A stretch of DNA of 64,000 nt from Pseudomonadota bacterium (GCA_021801265.1 JAJYYE010000001.1:62001-126000), one strand, 5' to 3'. Shown: positions 36,043-47,899, counted from the first letter of the stretch. Notes: generated from the sequence alone by a model not told the origin. Numbers and translations: made by a program.

Positions 36043-38001
36043 TCAACGAAGAAACACGATCCAGGTCATCAACCCGATCAAGCCCAAAATCATCACAAAG
36101 GCATAGTGATACAAATAACCCGTCTGAATTTTCCGCCATTGCAGCGCGGTAACACCGATCAGGTGGGCTGTACCATTGACCATTAAACCATCAATCAACC
36201 GAACATCGCCGATGCGCCAAAAACCACGGCCCAATAAACGCGAACCGCCACCAAATATGACGTTGTTAAAATCATCAAAACCATAAGCGCCATCCAATAC
36301 CCGTTTTGGCCAGGCAAAAATTCGGGCAAATAACATCGGTAATTGATTCGGCAATACGAGATACATCAGTCCCGCAAGGGCAACACCCAGGAATGAGAGC
36401 CAAACGACTGGGCTGGTGAACCCATGCAGCATCATCGCCCCAGCCCCATGGAAATGTTCATGCAAGGTCGCCATGACATCATGTGCGGGCAACACCTCAA
36501 TGGCCGTCCCAAAAAACCCCGAATATAACAGCGGATCAATAGTGAAATAGCCCACAAGCAATGCGGGGATCGCGAGCAAAATGAGCGGAAGGGTAACGAC
36601 CTTTGGCGATTCGTGCAGATGTGAGCGCGTAGGTGCATCCATCCGCTCTTTGCCAAAAAACACCAGGAAGAACATCCGGAAGGTATAAAACGCAGTCACA
36701 AATACGCCCAAGAGCACCGACCAATAAGCGAAGGTCGCCCCCGGCAAATGTGAAGCTTGCACGGCCAAAATAATACTGTCTTTGGAGAAGAATCCCGAGG
36801 TACCCGGAAAGCCAATCAGCGCGAGTGAACCGATCAGGAAGGTAACAAACGTAATTGGCATGTATTTCCACAGACCGCCCATTTTACGGATATCCTGCTC
36901 ATGATGCATGGCGATGATGACCGAACCAGCCGCGAGAAACAGGAGCGCCTTGAAAAACGCATGTGTCATCAAGTGGAAAATCGCCGCCGAGTAGGCTGAA
37001 GCACCCAACGCTACCGTCATGTAACCCAATTGAGAGAGTGTGGAGTAAGCAATCACCCGTTTAATATCGTTTTGAACAATACCCAGCAGCCCCATAAATA
37101 GGGCAGTAATGGCGCCAATCACCATCACAAATGACAGTGCCGCATCAGATAGCTCAAACACCGGCGAAAACCGCGCAACCATAAAGATACCCGCAGTGAC
37201 CATCGTTGCCGCGTGAATCAAGGCAGAAATAGGGGTTGGGCCTTCCATGGAATCCGGCAACCAGACATGCAAAGGGACTTGCGCCGATTTACCCATCGCA
37301 CCGATGAACAGCAAGATGGCAATGACGGTGGGCAACGACCATTCCACACCCGGCCAGTACTCAACCTTCACACCGGCTAACGCGGGTAGACGCTCAAAAA
37401 AAGTCGCGTAATCCAGGGTATTGGCATACATCAAAATAGCAGCGATACCCAGCAGAAAGCCAAAATCACCGACCCGGTTGACGATGAACGCTTTGAGATT
37501 GGCTAAAATGGCTGTTTCTTTTTTGTACCAAAAGCCAATCAGCAAATAAGACACTAAACCGACAGCTTCCCAGCCGAAGAACAATTGCAACAGGTTGTTC
37601 GCCATCACCAGCATCAACATGGAGAATGTGAATAGGGAAATGTAGCTAAAAAACCGCTGATACCCCGGATCACCCACCATGTAGCCTACGGTGTAGATGT
37701 GCACCATCAAACTCACTGAAGTCACCACCACCATCATTAAAACGGTAAGGTGATCAATCATGAATCCAATATCAAAATGGAATGAATCGGCGGCCGCCCA
37801 AGTGTAGACCGCCGCACTGAAGGTCGGCAGCCCGCCCCAAACATGCATGTAAAACGCGTAGAGCGATAAACCGAACGCAATCGCCACCCCAAGAATGGTG
37901 ACGGAATGTGCGCCGACGTTACCAATTTTTCGGCCGAACAGTCCGGCAATCAAGGCACCAATTAAGGGTGCCAACACGATGGCGAGGTAAATTTTTTCCA
38001 T
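36043..38001 (-). CDS. nuoL: NADH-quinone oxidoreductase subunit L
   Basis: A 652-residue antiporter-like subunit, the largest pump, with about 15 helices and the long lateral helix at the C-terminus. DHLTVLMMVVVTSVSLMVHI, FFGWEAVGLVSYLLIGFW (conserved Glu), GKSAQVPLHVWLPDSMEGPT (Lys and Asp), STLSQLGYMTVALG and ALIGFPGTSGFFSKD are diagnostic. It starts 3 bases after nuoK and overlaps the beginning of nuoM. Confidence 0.97.
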   Translation of the reverse strand: MEKIYLAIVLAPLIGALIAGLFGRKIGNVGAHSVTILGVAIAFGLSLYAFYMHVWGGLPTFSAAVYTWAAADSFHFDIGFMIDHLTVLMMVVVTSVSLMVHIYTVGYMVGDPGYQRFFSYISLFTFSMLMLVMANNLLQLFFGWEAVGLVSYLLIGFWYKKETAILANLKAFIVNRVGDFGFLLGIAAILMYANTLDYATFFERLPALAGVKVEYWPGVEWSLPTVIAILLFIGAMGKSAQVPLHVWLPDSMEGPTPISALIHAATMVTAGIFMVARFSPVFELSDAALSFVMVIGAITALFMGLLGIVQNDIKRVIAYSTLSQLGYMTVALGASAYSAAIFHLMTHAFFKALLFLAAGSVIIAMHHEQDIRKMGGLWKYMPITFVTFLIGSLALIGFPGTSGFFSKDSIILAVQASHLPGATFAYWSVLLGVFVTAFYTFRMFFLVFFGKERMDAPTRSHLHESPKVVTLPLILLAIPALLVGYFTIDPLLYSGFFGTAIEVLPAHDVMATLHEHFHGAGAMMLHGFTSPVVWLSFLGVALAGLMYLVLPNQLPMLFARIFAWPKRVLDGAYGFDDFNNVIFGGGSRLLGRGFWRIGDVRLIDGLMVNGTAHLIGVTALQWRKIQTGYLYHYAFVMILGLIGLMTWIVFLR

Positions 38002-38004
38002 GAG

Positions 38005-38310
38005 CTACCCCTTCATCGCCGTTAAGTCTTCGACATTAATCGTACGTCGATTACGGAACAAGGTGACCAGAATCGCTAAGCCAATGGCGGCCTCTGCCGC
38101 TGCCACGGTCAGAACAAAAAACACAAACACTTGGCCATCAATATCGCCAAGAAAATGTGAGAACGCGATGAAATTGACGTTCACGGCCAACAGCATCAAT
38201 TCAATGGCCATCAATAGTACCAACACATTTTTTCGGTTCAAAAAAATGCCCGCTACGCTAATAGAAAACAGAATTGCACCAAACAGGAGAAATTGAGACA
38301 AACTAATCAC
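38005..38310 (-). CDS. nuoK: NADH-quinone oxidoreductase subunit K
   Basis: A 101-residue subunit with three membrane helices. Two conserved glutamates lie within the membrane: [16 protein letters not shown] and [13 protein letters not shown]. These form part of the charged axis linking the quinone site to the pumps. MALLMAIE-type context is intact ([10 protein letters not shown]). It overlaps nuoJ by 8 bases. Confidence 0.97.
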   Translation of the reverse strand: MISLSQFLLFGAILFSISVAGIFLNRKNVLVLLMAIELMLLAVNVNFIAFSHFLGDIDGQVFVFFVLTVAAAEAAIGLAILVTLFRNRRTINVEDLTAMKG

Positions 38311-38962
38311 GACGCTTTTCTCCGGCTGTGGTGGGCAAATCTGCAGGTTTTTGAGTGAAGTCGGCGACGGTTGAGGCCATTTTCAAGATACGAACCCGAT
38401 CATCCCGCCGCACCCGAACCTGGGCATCGATATCCTGATAATGCGCGCCTTCCCGTTTGCGGTGCGCCAGCGCAATGGCGGCAACAATCGCGACCAGCAA
38501 AATAAAAGCCGCAATCTCAAACGGATAAACGAATTTGGTATACAAAACCGAGCCTAGGGCCAGTGTATTAGAGGCATCAGCTACCGCTGGTGCGGGTGCG
38601 GGAAAGGCACTCAACCCAAAACTGTGGGCACCCACAATCACACCTAACTCAACGACCATGACAAGGGCGACGAATACGCCCACGGGCAAGTTCCGCACAA
38701 AACCCTCGCGCAGAGGTGCCAGATTGACATCCAGCATCATGACGACGAATAAAAACAGCACCATGACTGCGCCGACGTACACCAACAGCAAAACAATACC
38801 GAGGAACTCCGCTTCCATGAGCACCCATACCAAGGCGGTAGAAAAGAAGGTCAAAACCAGAAATAAGGCCGCGTGAACGGGATTTTTGACCGTGACGACC
38901 CGAATCGCCGAAATCACGGCAGACGAGGCAAAAACGTAAAACAAAAACTGGTACAAAGTCAT
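38303..38962 (-). CDS. nuoJ: NADH-quinone oxidoreductase subunit J
   Basis: A 219-residue membrane subunit with five helices. [20 protein letters not shown] and [20 protein letters not shown], including the Tyr-Val-Gly bulge in helix 3 important for coupling, are conserved. The tail after about residue 175 is charged and not membrane-bound. It starts 37 bp after nuoI. Confidence 0.96.
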   Translation of the reverse strand: MTLYQFLFYVFASSAVISAIRVVTVKNPVHAALFLVLTFFSTALVWVLMEAEFLGIVLLLVYVGAVMVLFLFVVMMLDVNLAPLREGFVRNLPVGVFVALVMVVELGVIVGAHSFGLSAFPAPAPAVADASNTLALGSVLYTKFVYPFEIAAFILLVAIVAAIALAHRKREGAHYQDIDAQVRVRRDDRVRILKMASTVADFTQKPADLPTTAGEKRRD

Positions 38963-38999
38963 GTATTAATCCTTAACAGGTTGCCTAAGCTGCGCAATA

Positions 39000-39488
39000 T
39001 TAACGGTAACGCGCGTCGGCCAGGCGATCAGCGGCTATTTGGGGCTCCATGCGATCACCAATGGCCAGCAAGCGCTCTTTGGTCATGATGTTTTCACCCC
39101 GATTTTCGAAGTGGTACTCAAAAATTCGGGTTTCAACAATGGAGTCCACCGGACAGGCCTCTTCACAAAAACCGCAGTAAATACATTTAAATAAATCAAT
39201 ATCGTAGCGTGTGGTTCGGCGCGTGCCATCTTCACGCAACTCGGACTCGATCGTGATTGCCAACGCCGGGCAAACCGCTTCGCATAATTTGCACGCGATG
39301 CAGCGTTCCTCCCCATTGGCATAGCGCCGTAGCGCATGCAACCCACGAAACCGAGGGGACATGGGGGTTTTCTCTTCTGGATATTGCACCGTGAATTTTC
39401 GCCCAAAAAAATACTTACCCGTCACCGATAACCCAAGGAATAACTCCCATAGGAACCAGGTTTTAACGAATTGCTTTAATGCCGTCAT
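39000..39488 (-). CDS. nuoI: NADH-quinone oxidoreductase subunit I
   Basis: A 162-residue peripheral subunit carrying two [4Fe-4S] clusters (N6a and N6b) with the motifs [13 protein letters not shown] (about 62-74) and [14 protein letters not shown] (about 101-114). An amphipathic N-terminal segment ([19 protein letters not shown]) anchors it to the membrane arm. It passes electrons from NuoG to NuoB. It lies 21 bp after nuoH. Confidence 0.98.
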   Translation of the reverse strand: MTALKQFVKTWFLWELFLGLSVTGKYFFGRKFTVQYPEEKTPMSPRFRGLHALRRYANGEERCIACKLCEAVCPALAITIESELREDGTRRTTRYDIDLFKCIYCGFCEEACPVDSIVETRIFEYHFENRGENIMTKERLLAIGDRMEPQIAADRLADARYR

Positions 39489-39509
39489 TTCGATACCTCT
39501 GGCTGTGAG

Positions 39510-40568
39510 TCAGGCAAACCAAGGCCCAACTTTGAAGTACACCAACACACCCTCAACAAAAATCCAGAGGATGGTCACCGGAATAAACACCTTCCAGCCT
39601 AAACGCATGATTTGGTCATAGCGGTAACGGGGAAACGTGGCACGGAACCACAGAAAGAGAAACAACAGCACCACAATTTTGAGGAAAAACCACAAAATCC
39701 CGGGAATAAAATGGGTCAACGCGTCCAACGGCGTACCTTGGAACGGCGACAACCAGCCGCCGAGGAAAAGCAGGGCGGTGAGCGCAGAAATCAAAATCAT
39801 ACTGGCGTATTCGGCTAACATGAACAACGCAAAGGTGATGCCGGAATATTCGACATGGAAGCCCGCGACGATTTCGGATTCACCCTCAGAAATATCAAAC
39901 GGTGCGCGGTTGGTTTCGGCTACGCCTGAAATGAAATACACCACAAACATGGGCAGCAAGGGCAACCAGTACCAGTTAAAAATGCTCCCTGTTTGTTTTT
40001 CAACGATTTCCGTCAAATTGAGACTTTTCGCCGCCATCAACACACCAACGAGCGCAAAACCCATCGCCAGTTCATAGGCTACTTTATGCGCGGCAGACCG
40101 CATGCCACCCAGCAGTGCGTATTTGGAGTTAGAAGCCCAACCCGCCAATATCACGCCATATACGCCGGCTGCGCTAATAGCCAACACATACAGCAAACCC
40201 GCATTAATATTGGACAGCACCCAACCTTTATCAAATGGGATCACCGCCCAGGCGACAAATGATGCAACCAGGATCAATACGGGCGCAAAGTAAAAAATGA
40301 ATTTATTGGCCACATTGGGCGTAATAATTTCCTTGAATAGCAGCTTGAATACATCCGCGAAGGGCTGAAACAAGCCATAAGGCCCAACGCGATTCGGGCC
40401 GATTCGCACCTGCATGTATCCAATCACTTTTCGTTCGAAATAGGTAAGGTAGGCGACTGCGATCACCAAAGGCAATAAGACAACCAACACCAGTAGGGTA
40501 TTGATAGTCAGGTATTGCCATGCGGGAGACATCCACCCCAGCACGGAGGACAGCCATTGCGTTAGCAT
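39510..40568 (-). CDS. nuoH: NADH-quinone oxidoreductase subunit H
   Basis: A 352-residue membrane subunit with about eight helices that forms part of the quinone chamber. [26 protein letters not shown]-type sequence (split here as [16 protein letters not shown] and [12 protein letters not shown]), [20 protein letters not shown] with the acidic quinone-site loop, and [18 protein letters not shown] near the C-terminus are diagnostic. It overlaps nuoG by seven bases. Confidence 0.98.
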   Translation of the reverse strand: MLTQWLSSVLGWMSPAWQYLTINTLLVLVVLLPLVIAVAYLTYFERKVIGYMQVRIGPNRVGPYGLFQPFADVFKLLFKEIITPNVANKFIFYFAPVLILVASFVAWAVIPFDKGWVLSNINAGLLYVLAISAAGVYGVILAGWASNSKYALLGGMRSAAHKVAYELAMGFALVGVLMAAKSLNLTEIVEKQTGSIFNWYWLPLLPMFVVYFISGVAETNRAPFDISEGESEIVAGFHVEYSGITFALFMLAEYASMILISALTALLFLGGWLSPFQGTPLDALTHFIPGILWFFLKIVVLLFLFLWFRATFPRYRYDQIMRLGWKVFIPVTILWIFVEGVLVYFKVGPWFA

Positions 40569-42961
40569 GTCACCGCCTCCCGCTCAACTTCGACAATACC
40601 ACCCACAGCCGGCAATCCAGAGGTCGCCGCACCAGAATAAATCAGCAACGCACCCGCAGGTACGTCTTCTTCGATCTGAATCGGTAATTGTTGGGTACAA
40701 CCCGCCTGCCTGATTTCCAGCAGGTCGCCATTTTCCCAACCCTGTGTTGCCGCATCATCCGGATTGACGAGGCAATGATTTTGTTTGATCGCCAATGCTG
40801 TGCTCTGCAATGGCGCAGCGCGGCGCACGATGCCGTTAATGCCATACATTGCAGTAGGGGCGATTCGCGTCCAGACTTTTGCAGAGGGCTCCGCAACTTC
40901 AGATAAACGCGTGACGGCACCGAGCACTTCACTATGATTGCTTAAGTTGATGTTCGCGCATTGTGCCTGTAAATCGCTACGAATTTCCGCCACATCCATA
41001 TACTCGAAACCACCTAAATCAAGCAGGGTTCCAAGCACACGAAGCACCTTCCAAGCCGGTCGTGAATCGGCAAACGAGCGGACAATGCCGCGCTGGGGCT
41101 GCCAACGGCCTTCGCCATTAACCCAGGTACCCGCTGACTCAACCGGCGTACCAATGGGAAGGAGCACATCGGCATAATCCAACTGGCTATCGGTCACATG
41201 AGCGGTAAAGCACACCACGAATTCGGCAGATTTCAGTCGGTCCATCACGGCTAAGCCCGCACTGGTATCAAACTCCGGTTCAAATCCATGCAGCAGCATG
41301 GCGGATTTTGGCTCATGCAGCATGGTTAAGGCGTGAACGCCTGAGCCAATGGCGGGATTCCCGCCGGGTATACGATGCGGCACCGCGCCCGCCAACCATG
41401 CGCCGGATTGATTTGCCCCTTGCGGCAACATCCCCAGGGCGGCATCTGTAGCCTTAGCCAATTGCGTCGCCAAATAGCGTATTGCCCCAAAATTCGGATC
41501 ATTTTGTACCAGATGACCGAGGAAAATAGCGGTGCGCTTGTCTTTCCTGAGATCCGTCAAAATTCGGTTAATCATGTCGTCATCTATCGGGGCAGATTCA
41601 ACCAAATTTTCCGGAAGAGCGATACCTGCCGAACGGACCAACGCAATCAACACATCCAGCAAACCGCCACTCGGCGCCGCAGGCCATTGTGAGGCGTCAA
41701 AGGTTAAAGCCTGTTCGTACGGATGAACGACATGGACTTTGGCACGATTTTTCATCACCGCCTGGCGCAGGCGATGACCGAATAGCGGGATCTCCTCTCG
41801 TACAGTCGCGCCAATAACCAGTGCCACATTCAGCGTGCTCATCTGAGCAATATCCATCCCGAACCACGGCATGATCGGATCGCCCGCATCGGCAGAGAAA
41901 TCAACTTGGCGTAAGCGATGATCGATATTGTTGGAGCCTAAACCGCGAATCAATTTCTGGAATAGATACAGCTCTTCCAAACTGGCATTGGGCGAAATCA
42001 AACCACCCAATGCATTCGCGCCTTGTTGTTGCACAATGGCTTGCACAGACTCCGCAACCTGGGCCAATGCCGTGTCCCAATCAACGGGCTGCCACTGGCC
42101 GTTTCGCTTAACAAGCGGTTGAGTGAGGCGATCTTCTGTAAAGAGGCCGGTGTACGCAAAACGATCCCGATCCGCGAGCCACGTTTCGTTGATCAGGTCA
42201 TTATCCCTCGGCACCGTGCGCATGATCTTATTCTCACGCGTGTGCAAATAGAGGTTTGAGCCGAATGCGTCGTGCGTGGAAATGTGCGGTTGTTGCACCA
42301 ATTCCCAGGGTCGGAAGGTATAGCGTGAGGGCTTTGACGTCAGCGCACCCACTGGACACAGATCAATCACGTTACCCGACAGCTCAGAGTTCACACTTTT
42401 GGCAATGTAGGTGCCGATTTCCATGTGATCTGACCGCCCCACCACGCCAAGTTCTTTAAGCCCGGCGATTTCCTCGCCAAACCGGACACAACGCGTGCAA
42501 TGAATGCAACGGGTCATATCGGTGGCAATCAAAGGGCCGATATCTTTATCTTTGACCACGCGCTTGGCTTCGGAATATTGGCCGACCCCTTCGCCATAAC
42601 CCATCGCCAAATCCTGTAACTCGCACTCCCCCCCTTGATCACAGATCGGGCAATCCAACGGATGATTGATCAGCAAAAACTCCATTGTAGCGCGCTGTGC
42701 TGCCAATGCTTTCGGGCTGCGGGTTTGCACGCGCATCCCCTCGGAAATGGGCGTTGAACACGCAGGGAGCGGCTTGGGCGCACGCTCAACTTCCACCAGA
42801 CACATCCGGCAATTCGCCGCAATGGATAGCTTGCGGTGATAGCAAAATCGCGGAATGGTTACGCCTGCCTGATCGGTTACCTCAATCAGTACGTCGCCCT
42901 TGCGACCTTGCAAGCGATGGCCATCCACCTCAATGGTGATCAAATCGTCATGAATACTCAA
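40562..42961 (-). CDS. nuoG: NADH-quinone oxidoreductase subunit G
   Basis: A 799-residue peripheral Fe-S subunit. The N-terminal part binds a [2Fe-2S] cluster ([16 protein letters not shown]) and two [4Fe-4S] clusters ([18 protein letters not shown] with a His ligand, and [11 protein letters not shown]). The rest is a molybdopterin-oxidoreductase-like domain (from about 220), with [17 protein letters not shown] and a C-terminal aspartate-decarboxylase-like fold. No pterin is expected in complex I. I see no additional N7-type cysteine set between the clusters and the large domain. Confidence 0.96.
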   Translation of the reverse strand: MSIHDDLITIEVDGHRLQGRKGDVLIEVTDQAGVTIPRFCYHRKLSIAANCRMCLVEVERAPKPLPACSTPISEGMRVQTRSPKALAAQRATMEFLLINHPLDCPICDQGGECELQDLAMGYGEGVGQYSEAKRVVKDKDIGPLIATDMTRCIHCTRCVRFGEEIAGLKELGVVGRSDHMEIGTYIAKSVNSELSGNVIDLCPVGALTSKPSRYTFRPWELVQQPHISTHDAFGSNLYLHTRENKIMRTVPRDNDLINETWLADRDRFAYTGLFTEDRLTQPLVKRNGQWQPVDWDTALAQVAESVQAIVQQQGANALGGLISPNASLEELYLFQKLIRGLGSNNIDHRLRQVDFSADAGDPIMPWFGMDIAQMSTLNVALVIGATVREEIPLFGHRLRQAVMKNRAKVHVVHPYEQALTFDASQWPAAPSGGLLDVLIALVRSAGIALPENLVESAPIDDDMINRILTDLRKDKRTAIFLGHLVQNDPNFGAIRYLATQLAKATDAALGMLPQGANQSGAWLAGAVPHRIPGGNPAIGSGVHALTMLHEPKSAMLLHGFEPEFDTSAGLAVMDRLKSAEFVVCFTAHVTDSQLDYADVLLPIGTPVESAGTWVNGEGRWQPQRGIVRSFADSRPAWKVLRVLGTLLDLGGFEYMDVAEIRSDLQAQCANINLSNHSEVLGAVTRLSEVAEPSAKVWTRIAPTAMYGINGIVRRAAPLQSTALAIKQNHCLVNPDDAATQGWENGDLLEIRQAGCTQQLPIQIEEDVPAGALLIYSGAATSGLPAVGGIVEVEREAVTC

Positions 42962-42980
42962 AGACTTAACCCTGTATCAG

Positions 42981-44270
42981 TTAGACCGTCGCCAAACCAT
43001 CAGCAATCATGCTGTGGCCATGCTCGATGTAATACTCGAACTCGTGACGAAAATGTTTAAGAAAGCTCCGTACCGGAACCGCTGCCGCATCACCCAGAGC
43101 GCAAATGGTTCGTCCTTCGATTTTACTGGCCACATCATCCAGCCGATTGAGGTCGGCGACTGCGCCCTTGCCTTCAACAATCCGTGTCAACATGCGATAC
43201 AACCAACCTGTGCCTTCACGGCAAGGCGTGCACTGCCCACAAGACTCGGAATAATAAAACCGAGAAATGCGCTGCAAGGCACGCACCATACACGCGGAAT
43301 CGTCAATCACGATCAAACCGCCAGAGCCTAAAAAAGTGCCCGATTTGGCGATGGAGTCATAATCCATCCGCGTCTTCAGCATCATCTCGCCAGGGATCAC
43401 CGGGGTCGATGATCCGCCGGGAATAACGGCTTTGAGTTTCCGCCCCTCACGTACGCCACCCGCCATAGCCAATAAATCGGCAAATGGCGTCCCCATCGGA
43501 ATTTCAAACACGCCCGGTTTAGCCACATGGCCAGAGACTGAAAAGAGCTTAAGCCCACCGCTATTAGGCACACCCAAATCAGCAAACCACTTGCCACCGT
43601 TGCGCATAATTGCCGGCACCGACGACAAGGTTTCAGTATTGTTCACCGTTGTTGGTCGGCCGTACAAACCAAAATTCGCGGGGAATGGCGGTTTAAAGCG
43701 CGGCTGGCCTTTTTTACCCTCAAGGGATTCCAGCAGCGCAGTTTCCTCGCCGCAGATATACGCGCCCGCGCCAAGGGTGCCATACAAATCAAAATCAATG
43801 TTCGAACCCTGCAGCTTTTTACCCAGCAGGCCTAGGGCATAGGCCTCCTTGACTGCCGTTTCAAACCGGCGAAACACGAGATCCGTGAACTCCCCCCGCA
43901 TGTAGTTATACCCAACGGTTGCACCGATCGTATAACCGGCGATGGCCATGCCTTCAACCAGCGCATGGGGATTATTCAACAGAATTTGGCGATCTTTCGC
44001 GGTACCCGGCTCGGACTCGTCTGAGTTGCACACGACATATTTCTGCCCCGGTGCATTACGCGGCATAAACGACCACTTCAAGCCCGTGGGGAAACCCGCC
44101 CCGCCCCGGCCGCGCAAGTTGGAGGCCTTGAGCTCCTCAATAATCAGGGCAGGATCCGTATGCTCAGCCAGAATTTTTCGCCACGCCGAATACCCCCCAA
44201 TTTTGAGGTAACTCTCCAGCGTCCAAGGCGCTTCGAACTGCATAGTGGCAAAGCAGACTTGTTCGGTCAT
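42981..44270 (-). CDS. nuoF: NADH-quinone oxidoreductase subunit F
   Basis: A 429-residue flavoprotein, the entry point for [23 protein letters not shown] binds NADH and [21 protein letters not shown] binds FMN, and [14 protein letters not shown] with a further Cys ([10 protein letters not shown]) holds the [4Fe-4S] cluster N3. I chose the ATG at 44270, starting just after the nuoE stop region (5-base overlap counted from 44275 leaves a 4-base gap); a frame to 44327 would lie inside nuoE. Confidence 0.96.
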   Translation of the reverse strand: MTEQVCFATMQFEAPWTLESYLKIGGYSAWRKILAEHTDPALIIEELKASNLRGRGGAGFPTGLKWSFMPRNAPGQKYVVCNSDESEPGTAKDRQILLNNPHALVEGMAIAGYTIGATVGYNYMRGEFTDLVFRRFETAVKEAYALGLLGKKLQGSNIDFDLYGTLGAGAYICGEETALLESLEGKKGQPRFKPPFPANFGLYGRPTTVNNTETLSSVPAIMRNGGKWFADLGVPNSGGLKLFSVSGHVAKPGVFEIPMGTPFADLLAMAGGVREGRKLKAVIPGGSSTPVIPGEMMLKTRMDYDSIAKSGTFLGSGGLIVIDDSACMVRALQRISRFYYSESCGQCTPCREGTGWLYRMLTRIVEGKGAVADLNRLDDVASKIEGRTICALGDAAAVPVRSFLKHFRHEFEYYIEHGHSMIADGLATV

Positions 44271-44274
44271 CGCG

Positions 44275-44772
44275 TTACTCCAGCTGATCAAGAATGGCGT
44301 CAACCTTTTCCGGGGTGAGCCGCTCATAATAAACGTGATCGACTTGCATCATTGGCCCGCCATCGCAGGCAGCAAGGCACTCTTCCTCTACCTTGAGATA
44401 AATCCGGCCATCGGGTGTGGATTGCCCCAATTTAATGCCGAGTTTGCGTTCGCAATGCGCCACAATGTCGTCTGAACCCATTAGAGCACAGGAAATATTG
44501 GTGCAAATCGACACGTGATGCCGACCGCAGGGTTTGGTTTCGAGCATCGAATAAAACGTCGCCACTTCGTATACTGATATAGGAGGCAATTCGAGATATT
44601 CCGCCACGGCATCCATCAGTTCAGTGGTCAAGTACCCTTTATTTTGGTGCTGAGTTTCACGCAGCGCAGCCAAAAGTGCCGATTGCTTTCGCTCTGGCGG
44701 ATATTTACGCACCCAACGGTCAATTTCATGGCGCGTGTGCTCTGTCAATAAATGGATTTTACTGATCTTCAT
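44275..44772 (-). CDS. nuoE: NADH-quinone oxidoreductase subunit E
   Basis: A 165-residue thioredoxin-like subunit with a [2Fe-2S] cluster (N1a). The cluster ligands are in [12 protein letters not shown] (two Cys) and [13 protein letters not shown] (two Cys). The helical N-terminal domain includes [20 protein letters not shown]. It forms the NADH-dehydrogenase module with NuoF and NuoG and overlaps nuoD by one base. Confidence 0.97.
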   Translation of the reverse strand: MKISKIHLLTEHTRHEIDRWVRKYPPERKQSALLAALRETQHQNKGYLTTELMDAVAEYLELPPISVYEVATFYSMLETKPCGRHHVSICTNISCALMGSDDIVAHCERKLGIKLGQSTPDGRIYLKVEEECLAACDGGPMMQVDHVYYERLTPEKVDAILDQLE

Positions 44773-46025
44773 TAACGATCCACCTCACCAAAAACAATAT
44801 CCTGGGTACCGATAATGGCCACCACATCGGCCAACATATGCCCACGCGACATTTCATCTAACGCGGACAAATGGGCAAAGCCGGGCGCACGAATTTTCAG
44901 ACGATAGGGTTTATTCGAACCATCAGATACTAAATAAATGCCGAACTCACCTTTGGGGTGCTCCACCGCTGCATAGGTTTCGCCAGCAGGCAAGCAGTAC
45001 CCTTCTGTAAACAGTTTGAAGTGATGAATCAGCGACTCCATGTCCGCCTTAACCTCTTCCCGGCGCGGCGGCGCGATCTTGCGATCATCCACCATAATCG
45101 GCCCAGGGTTTTTACGCAGCCAATCGATACACTGAATGATGATACGGTTGGACTGGCGCATTTCTTCAACCCGCACAAGATACCGATCGTAGCAATCGCC
45201 CGTCACACCAACGGGAATATCAAAATCCAGGCGGTCATAAACCGCATATGGCTGTTTTTTACGCAAATCCCAGGCAACGCCCGAGCCACGTAACATTGGC
45301 CCTGTAAAACCAAGTGCAATAGCGCGTTCTGGGGTAACAATGCCGATATTGACGGTCCGTTGTTTCCAAATTCGATTATCAGTCAACAAAGTTTCATATT
45401 CATCAACATAACCCGGGAAACGCTGGGTAAAATCTTGGAGAAAATCCAGCAATGAGCCCTGACGCGACTCGTTCATCCGGCTGACATCGCGTTCGCTATG
45501 CCATTGAGATTTTTGATATTGCGGCATAGAATCCGGCAGGTCTCGCGCCACGCCACCGGGGCGATAATACGTAGCGTGCAGCCGCGCACCCGATACGGCC
45601 TCATAGCAATCCATTAAATCTTCACGCTCGCGGAAGGCATACAAAAACACCGTCATCGCACCAATATCGAGTGCATGTGCACCGAGCCACAACAAATGGT
45701 TCAAAATACGGGTGATTTCGTCGAACATGACGCGGATGTACTGCGCGCGCGCGGGAATCTCTAGATTCACCAGTTGCTCGATCGCACGCACATACGCATG
45801 CTCATTGCACATCATGGACACATAATCCAGCCGATCCATATACCCGATTGACTGGTTATACGGTTTACTTTCAGCCAGCTTTTCTGTGCCGCGATGCAAT
45901 AAACCAATATGCGGGTCGGCACGGACAATCGTCTCGCCATCCATTTCAAGCACCAGACGTAAAACGCCGTGCGCAGAGGGATGCTGCGGGCCAAAATTCA
46001 GGGTGTAATTAGCGATTTCCGGCAT
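44772..46025 (-). CDS. nuoD: NADH-quinone oxidoreductase subunit D
   Basis: A 417-residue 49-kDa-type subunit related to NiFe-hydrogenase large subunits, lining the quinone site. [18 protein letters not shown] (about 10-27) carries the His that contacts quinone; [31 protein letters not shown] and [18 protein letters not shown] are conserved. It is separate from NuoC, unlike the fused NuoCD of E. coli. It starts 3 bases after nuoC. Confidence 0.98.
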   Translation of the reverse strand: MPEIANYTLNFGPQHPSAHGVLRLVLEMDGETIVRADPHIGLLHRGTEKLAESKPYNQSIGYMDRLDYVSMMCNEHAYVRAIEQLVNLEIPARAQYIRVMFDEITRILNHLLWLGAHALDIGAMTVFLYAFREREDLMDCYEAVSGARLHATYYRPGGVARDLPDSMPQYQKSQWHSERDVSRMNESRQGSLLDFLQDFTQRFPGYVDEYETLLTDNRIWKQRTVNIGIVTPERAIALGFTGPMLRGSGVAWDLRKKQPYAVYDRLDFDIPVGVTGDCYDRYLVRVEEMRQSNRIIIQCIDWLRKNPGPIMVDDRKIAPPRREEVKADMESLIHHFKLFTEGYCLPAGETYAAVEHPKGEFGIYLVSDGSNKPYRLKIRAPGFAHLSALDEMSRGHMLADVVAIIGTQDIVFGEVDR

Positions 46026-46028
46026 GAT

Positions 46029-46748
46029 TCACTTTCCCTTATGGCCAATATAGCGACTGTCGTGGCGATAAACGCGCGGCACCAGCACCCGGGGCTCAAT
46101 TGAAACCGGTTCGTAAACCACACGATTTTTTTCGGGGTCGTAGCGCACCTCGACATGCCCTATCAACGGAAAATCCTTACGGAATGGATGCCCCACGAAT
46201 CCATAATCCGTCAAAATACGACGCATATCAGGGTGGTCGTCAAACAAAATACCAAACAAATCGAAGGCTTCCCGCTCAAACCAATTGACGGTTGGCCATA
46301 CATTCACCACAGAGGGGACCACGGGTGCATCGGCATCGAGGCAAGGAATACGTACCCGCAAACGCCAGTTGTGGGTATAGGAAAGCAAATGGACAACAAC
46401 GGCAAAACGCGGGCGATCTTGTGCACCAAAATCCAATGCTTCACCGAACTTCAAACGGGCACTGCTCGCCGGCTCGACACCGCGGCTGTAACCAGAGAAC
46501 GAGACGCTTTCTTCACCGGCCCATTCAGACTGGCCATATTCCAAGTAATCCATGCCACACAAGTCGACACATTGATTAAATGCCGTTGCGGGAGAACTTG
46601 CCAACAAATTAGCCGCAGCGAACCAATTGCCCGCCGATATCTCAATCGTTATTTCATCCAACGCCTGCGTCAAATTAACCAATAGCGAACCGAGGGTCGA
46701 TTCCAATGCGGGTTTCAATGCTGGATTGAGTTTTTGCTGCACAGTCAT
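46029..46748 (-). CDS. nuoC: NADH-quinone oxidoreductase subunit C
   Basis: A 239-residue 30-kDa-type subunit of the peripheral arm. The diagnostic segment is [20 protein letters not shown] (about 162-181) followed by [20 protein letters not shown]. The N-terminal 50 residues are poorly conserved, and an insertion (about 70-100) with [17 protein letters not shown] is somewhat unusual. It holds no cofactor. Confidence 0.96.
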   Translation of the reverse strand: MTVQQKLNPALKPALESTLGSLLVNLTQALDEITIEISAGNWFAAANLLASSPATAFNQCVDLCGMDYLEYGQSEWAGEESVSFSGYSRGVEPASSARLKFGEALDFGAQDRPRFAVVVHLLSYTHNWRLRVRIPCLDADAPVVPSVVNVWPTVNWFEREAFDLFGILFDDHPDMRRILTDYGFVGHPFRKDFPLIGHVEVRYDPEKNRVVYEPVSIEPRVLVPRVYRHDSRYIGHKGK

Positions 46749-46783
46749 GTGGTCACTTCACCCCAAGTTTGATATCAAACCAA

Positions 46784-47263
46784 TCAGCTGCGCGCGATGG
46801 TATTGGTACGACGAATTTTGTTTTGTAACTGAATGATGCCGTACAACAAGGCTTCGGCAGTGGGCGGGCAGCCCGGCACGTAGATATCGACCGGAACAAT
46901 CCGATCACATCCTCGAACCACCGCATAGGAATAATGATAGTACCCACCGCCATTCGCGCAGGACCCCATGGAAATCACCCAGCGGGGCTCTGCCATTTGG
47001 TCGTATACCTTGCGCAAAGCGGGGGCCATTTTATTCACCAAGGTGCCCGCAACGATCATGACATCTGACTGGCGGGGGCTGGGGCGGAACACGACACCAA
47101 ATCGATCGAGGTCATACCGCGCTGCGCCGGCATGCATCATCTCGACAGCACAACACGCCAACCCGAAGGTCATGGGCCACAGGGACCCGGTTCGAGCCCA
47201 GTTAATCAGCTTATCTGCCGACGTGGTAACAAACCCTTTTTCGAAAACGCCCTCTATTCCCAT
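46784..47263 (-). CDS. nuoB: NADH-quinone oxidoreductase subunit B
   Basis: A 159-residue subunit binding cluster N2, the last [4Fe-4S] centre before quinone. The ligands lie in [13 protein letters not shown] (adjacent Cys pair), [13 protein letters not shown] and [15 protein letters not shown] chose the ATG at 47263, which overlaps the nuoA end by ten bases and gives the usual [14 protein letters not shown] start; a longer frame to 47284 lacks family support. Confidence 0.97.
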   Translation of the reverse strand: MGIEGVFEKGFVTTSADKLINWARTGSLWPMTFGLACCAVEMMHAGAARYDLDRFGVVFRPSPRQSDVMIVAGTLVNKMAPALRKVYDQMAEPRWVISMGSCANGGGYYHYSYAVVRGCDRIVPVDIYVPGCPPTAEALLYGIIQLQNKIRRTNTIARS

Positions 47264-47610
47264 TCCAGCGCCCCCTTCTTCCACTCGTAGATGAAGCCGA
47301 CAACCAGCACGCCCAGGAAAATCGCCATCGCGATCAGCCCAAAATGTCCAATTTGATCCAGCGCGACCGCCCAGGGGAACAAAAATGCAATTTCCAGATC
47401 GAAAACAATAAATAGAATTGCAACTAGATAGTAGCGAATATCAAATTTCATGCGCGCGTCTTCAAATGCAGAAAAGCCGCACTCATACGGTGCATTTTTA
47501 GCGGGATCGGGACGCAGAGGGGCCAGCAATTTACCACCAAACAAAAGCCCCAGCGAAAACAATACGGCAACGCCGAAGAAAATCAGGATGGGAAGATAAC
47601 CTTCTAACAC
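47254..47610 (-). CDS. nuoA: NADH-quinone oxidoreductase subunit A
   Basis: A 118-residue membrane subunit with three helices. Signature: [21 protein letters not shown]-type loop (here [16 protein letters not shown]), with the Cys and Asp/Glu residues of the quinone-site loop, and [15 protein letters not shown]. The start is GTG at 47610 with GAGG about 8 bases upstream. First gene of the leftward nuo operon, 117 bp after tRNA-Leu. Confidence 0.97.
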   Translation of the reverse strand: MLEGYLPILIFFGVAVLFSLGLLFGGKLLAPLRPDPAKNAPYECGFSAFEDARMKFDIRYYLVAILFIVFDLEIAFLFPWAVALDQIGHFGLIAMAIFLGVLVVGFIYEWKKGALEWE

Positions 47611-47630
47611 GGGGCACCCTCACGGTCAGC

Positions 47631-47646
47631 GCGAACTCTGGTTCGC
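47631..47646 (-). other. Stem-loop in the nuo leader
   Basis: GCGAAC (47631-47636) and GTTCGC (47641-47646) form a perfect 6-bp stem around a 4-base loop, 21 bases upstream of the nuoA start. In the leftward transcript it has no T-run after it. It may mark processing between tRNA-Leu and the nuo mRNA. Confidence 0.4.
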
Positions 47647-47727
47647 TGGTTTTTTGGCGCGCAAACTAAAACTCAGCACACAGTTTAGACTGCGGACTGG
47701 CTTGGTTCGATGATATAAAAACATGTA

Positions 47728-47812
47728 TGGTGCGGACGGTGGGACTCGAACCCACACAGCTTTCGCCACTACCCCCTCAAGATAGCGTGTCTACCAATTC
47801 CACCACGTCCGC
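47728..47812 (-). tRNA. tRNA-Leu (anticodon GAG)
   Basis: Read leftward, acceptor arms GCGGACG and CGTCCGC pair fully, the discriminator is A, and CCA is encoded (47730-47728). The anticodon stem CTATC/GGTAG encloses TTGAGGG, giving anticodon GAG (reads CUC and CUU). A long variable arm (TGGCGAAAGCT region) and GGTTCGAGTCC T arm are typical of leucine tRNAs. It lies between secG and nuoA, as in many beta- and gammaproteobacteria. Confidence 0.96.
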
Positions 47813-47822
47813 TAAATTCTTC

Positions 47823-47887
47823 CCGGATTCGTGCAAAGTTCAAACGCTTTGCCGAACCGGATATGTGCCTCAGTCTTTCTCTGAGGC
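47823..47887 (-). other. Two stem-loops between secG and tRNA-Leu
   Basis: The larger (47823-47860) pairs CCGGATTCG with CGAACCGG (one bulged A) and, inside, GCAAAG with CTTTGC around an 8-base loop. The smaller (47867-47887) pairs GCCTCAG with CTGAGGC around a 7-base loop. Neither has a T-run, so they look more like RNA-processing or stabilising structures separating the mRNA from the tRNA than terminators. Confidence 0.45.
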
Positions 47888-47899
47888 CGCAACGCCAAA

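Noticed and set aside
36043-36139. Longer start for nuoM reaching into nuoL
   Set aside because: The added residues are polar and unlike any NuoM N-terminus; the ATG at 36031 fits the family.
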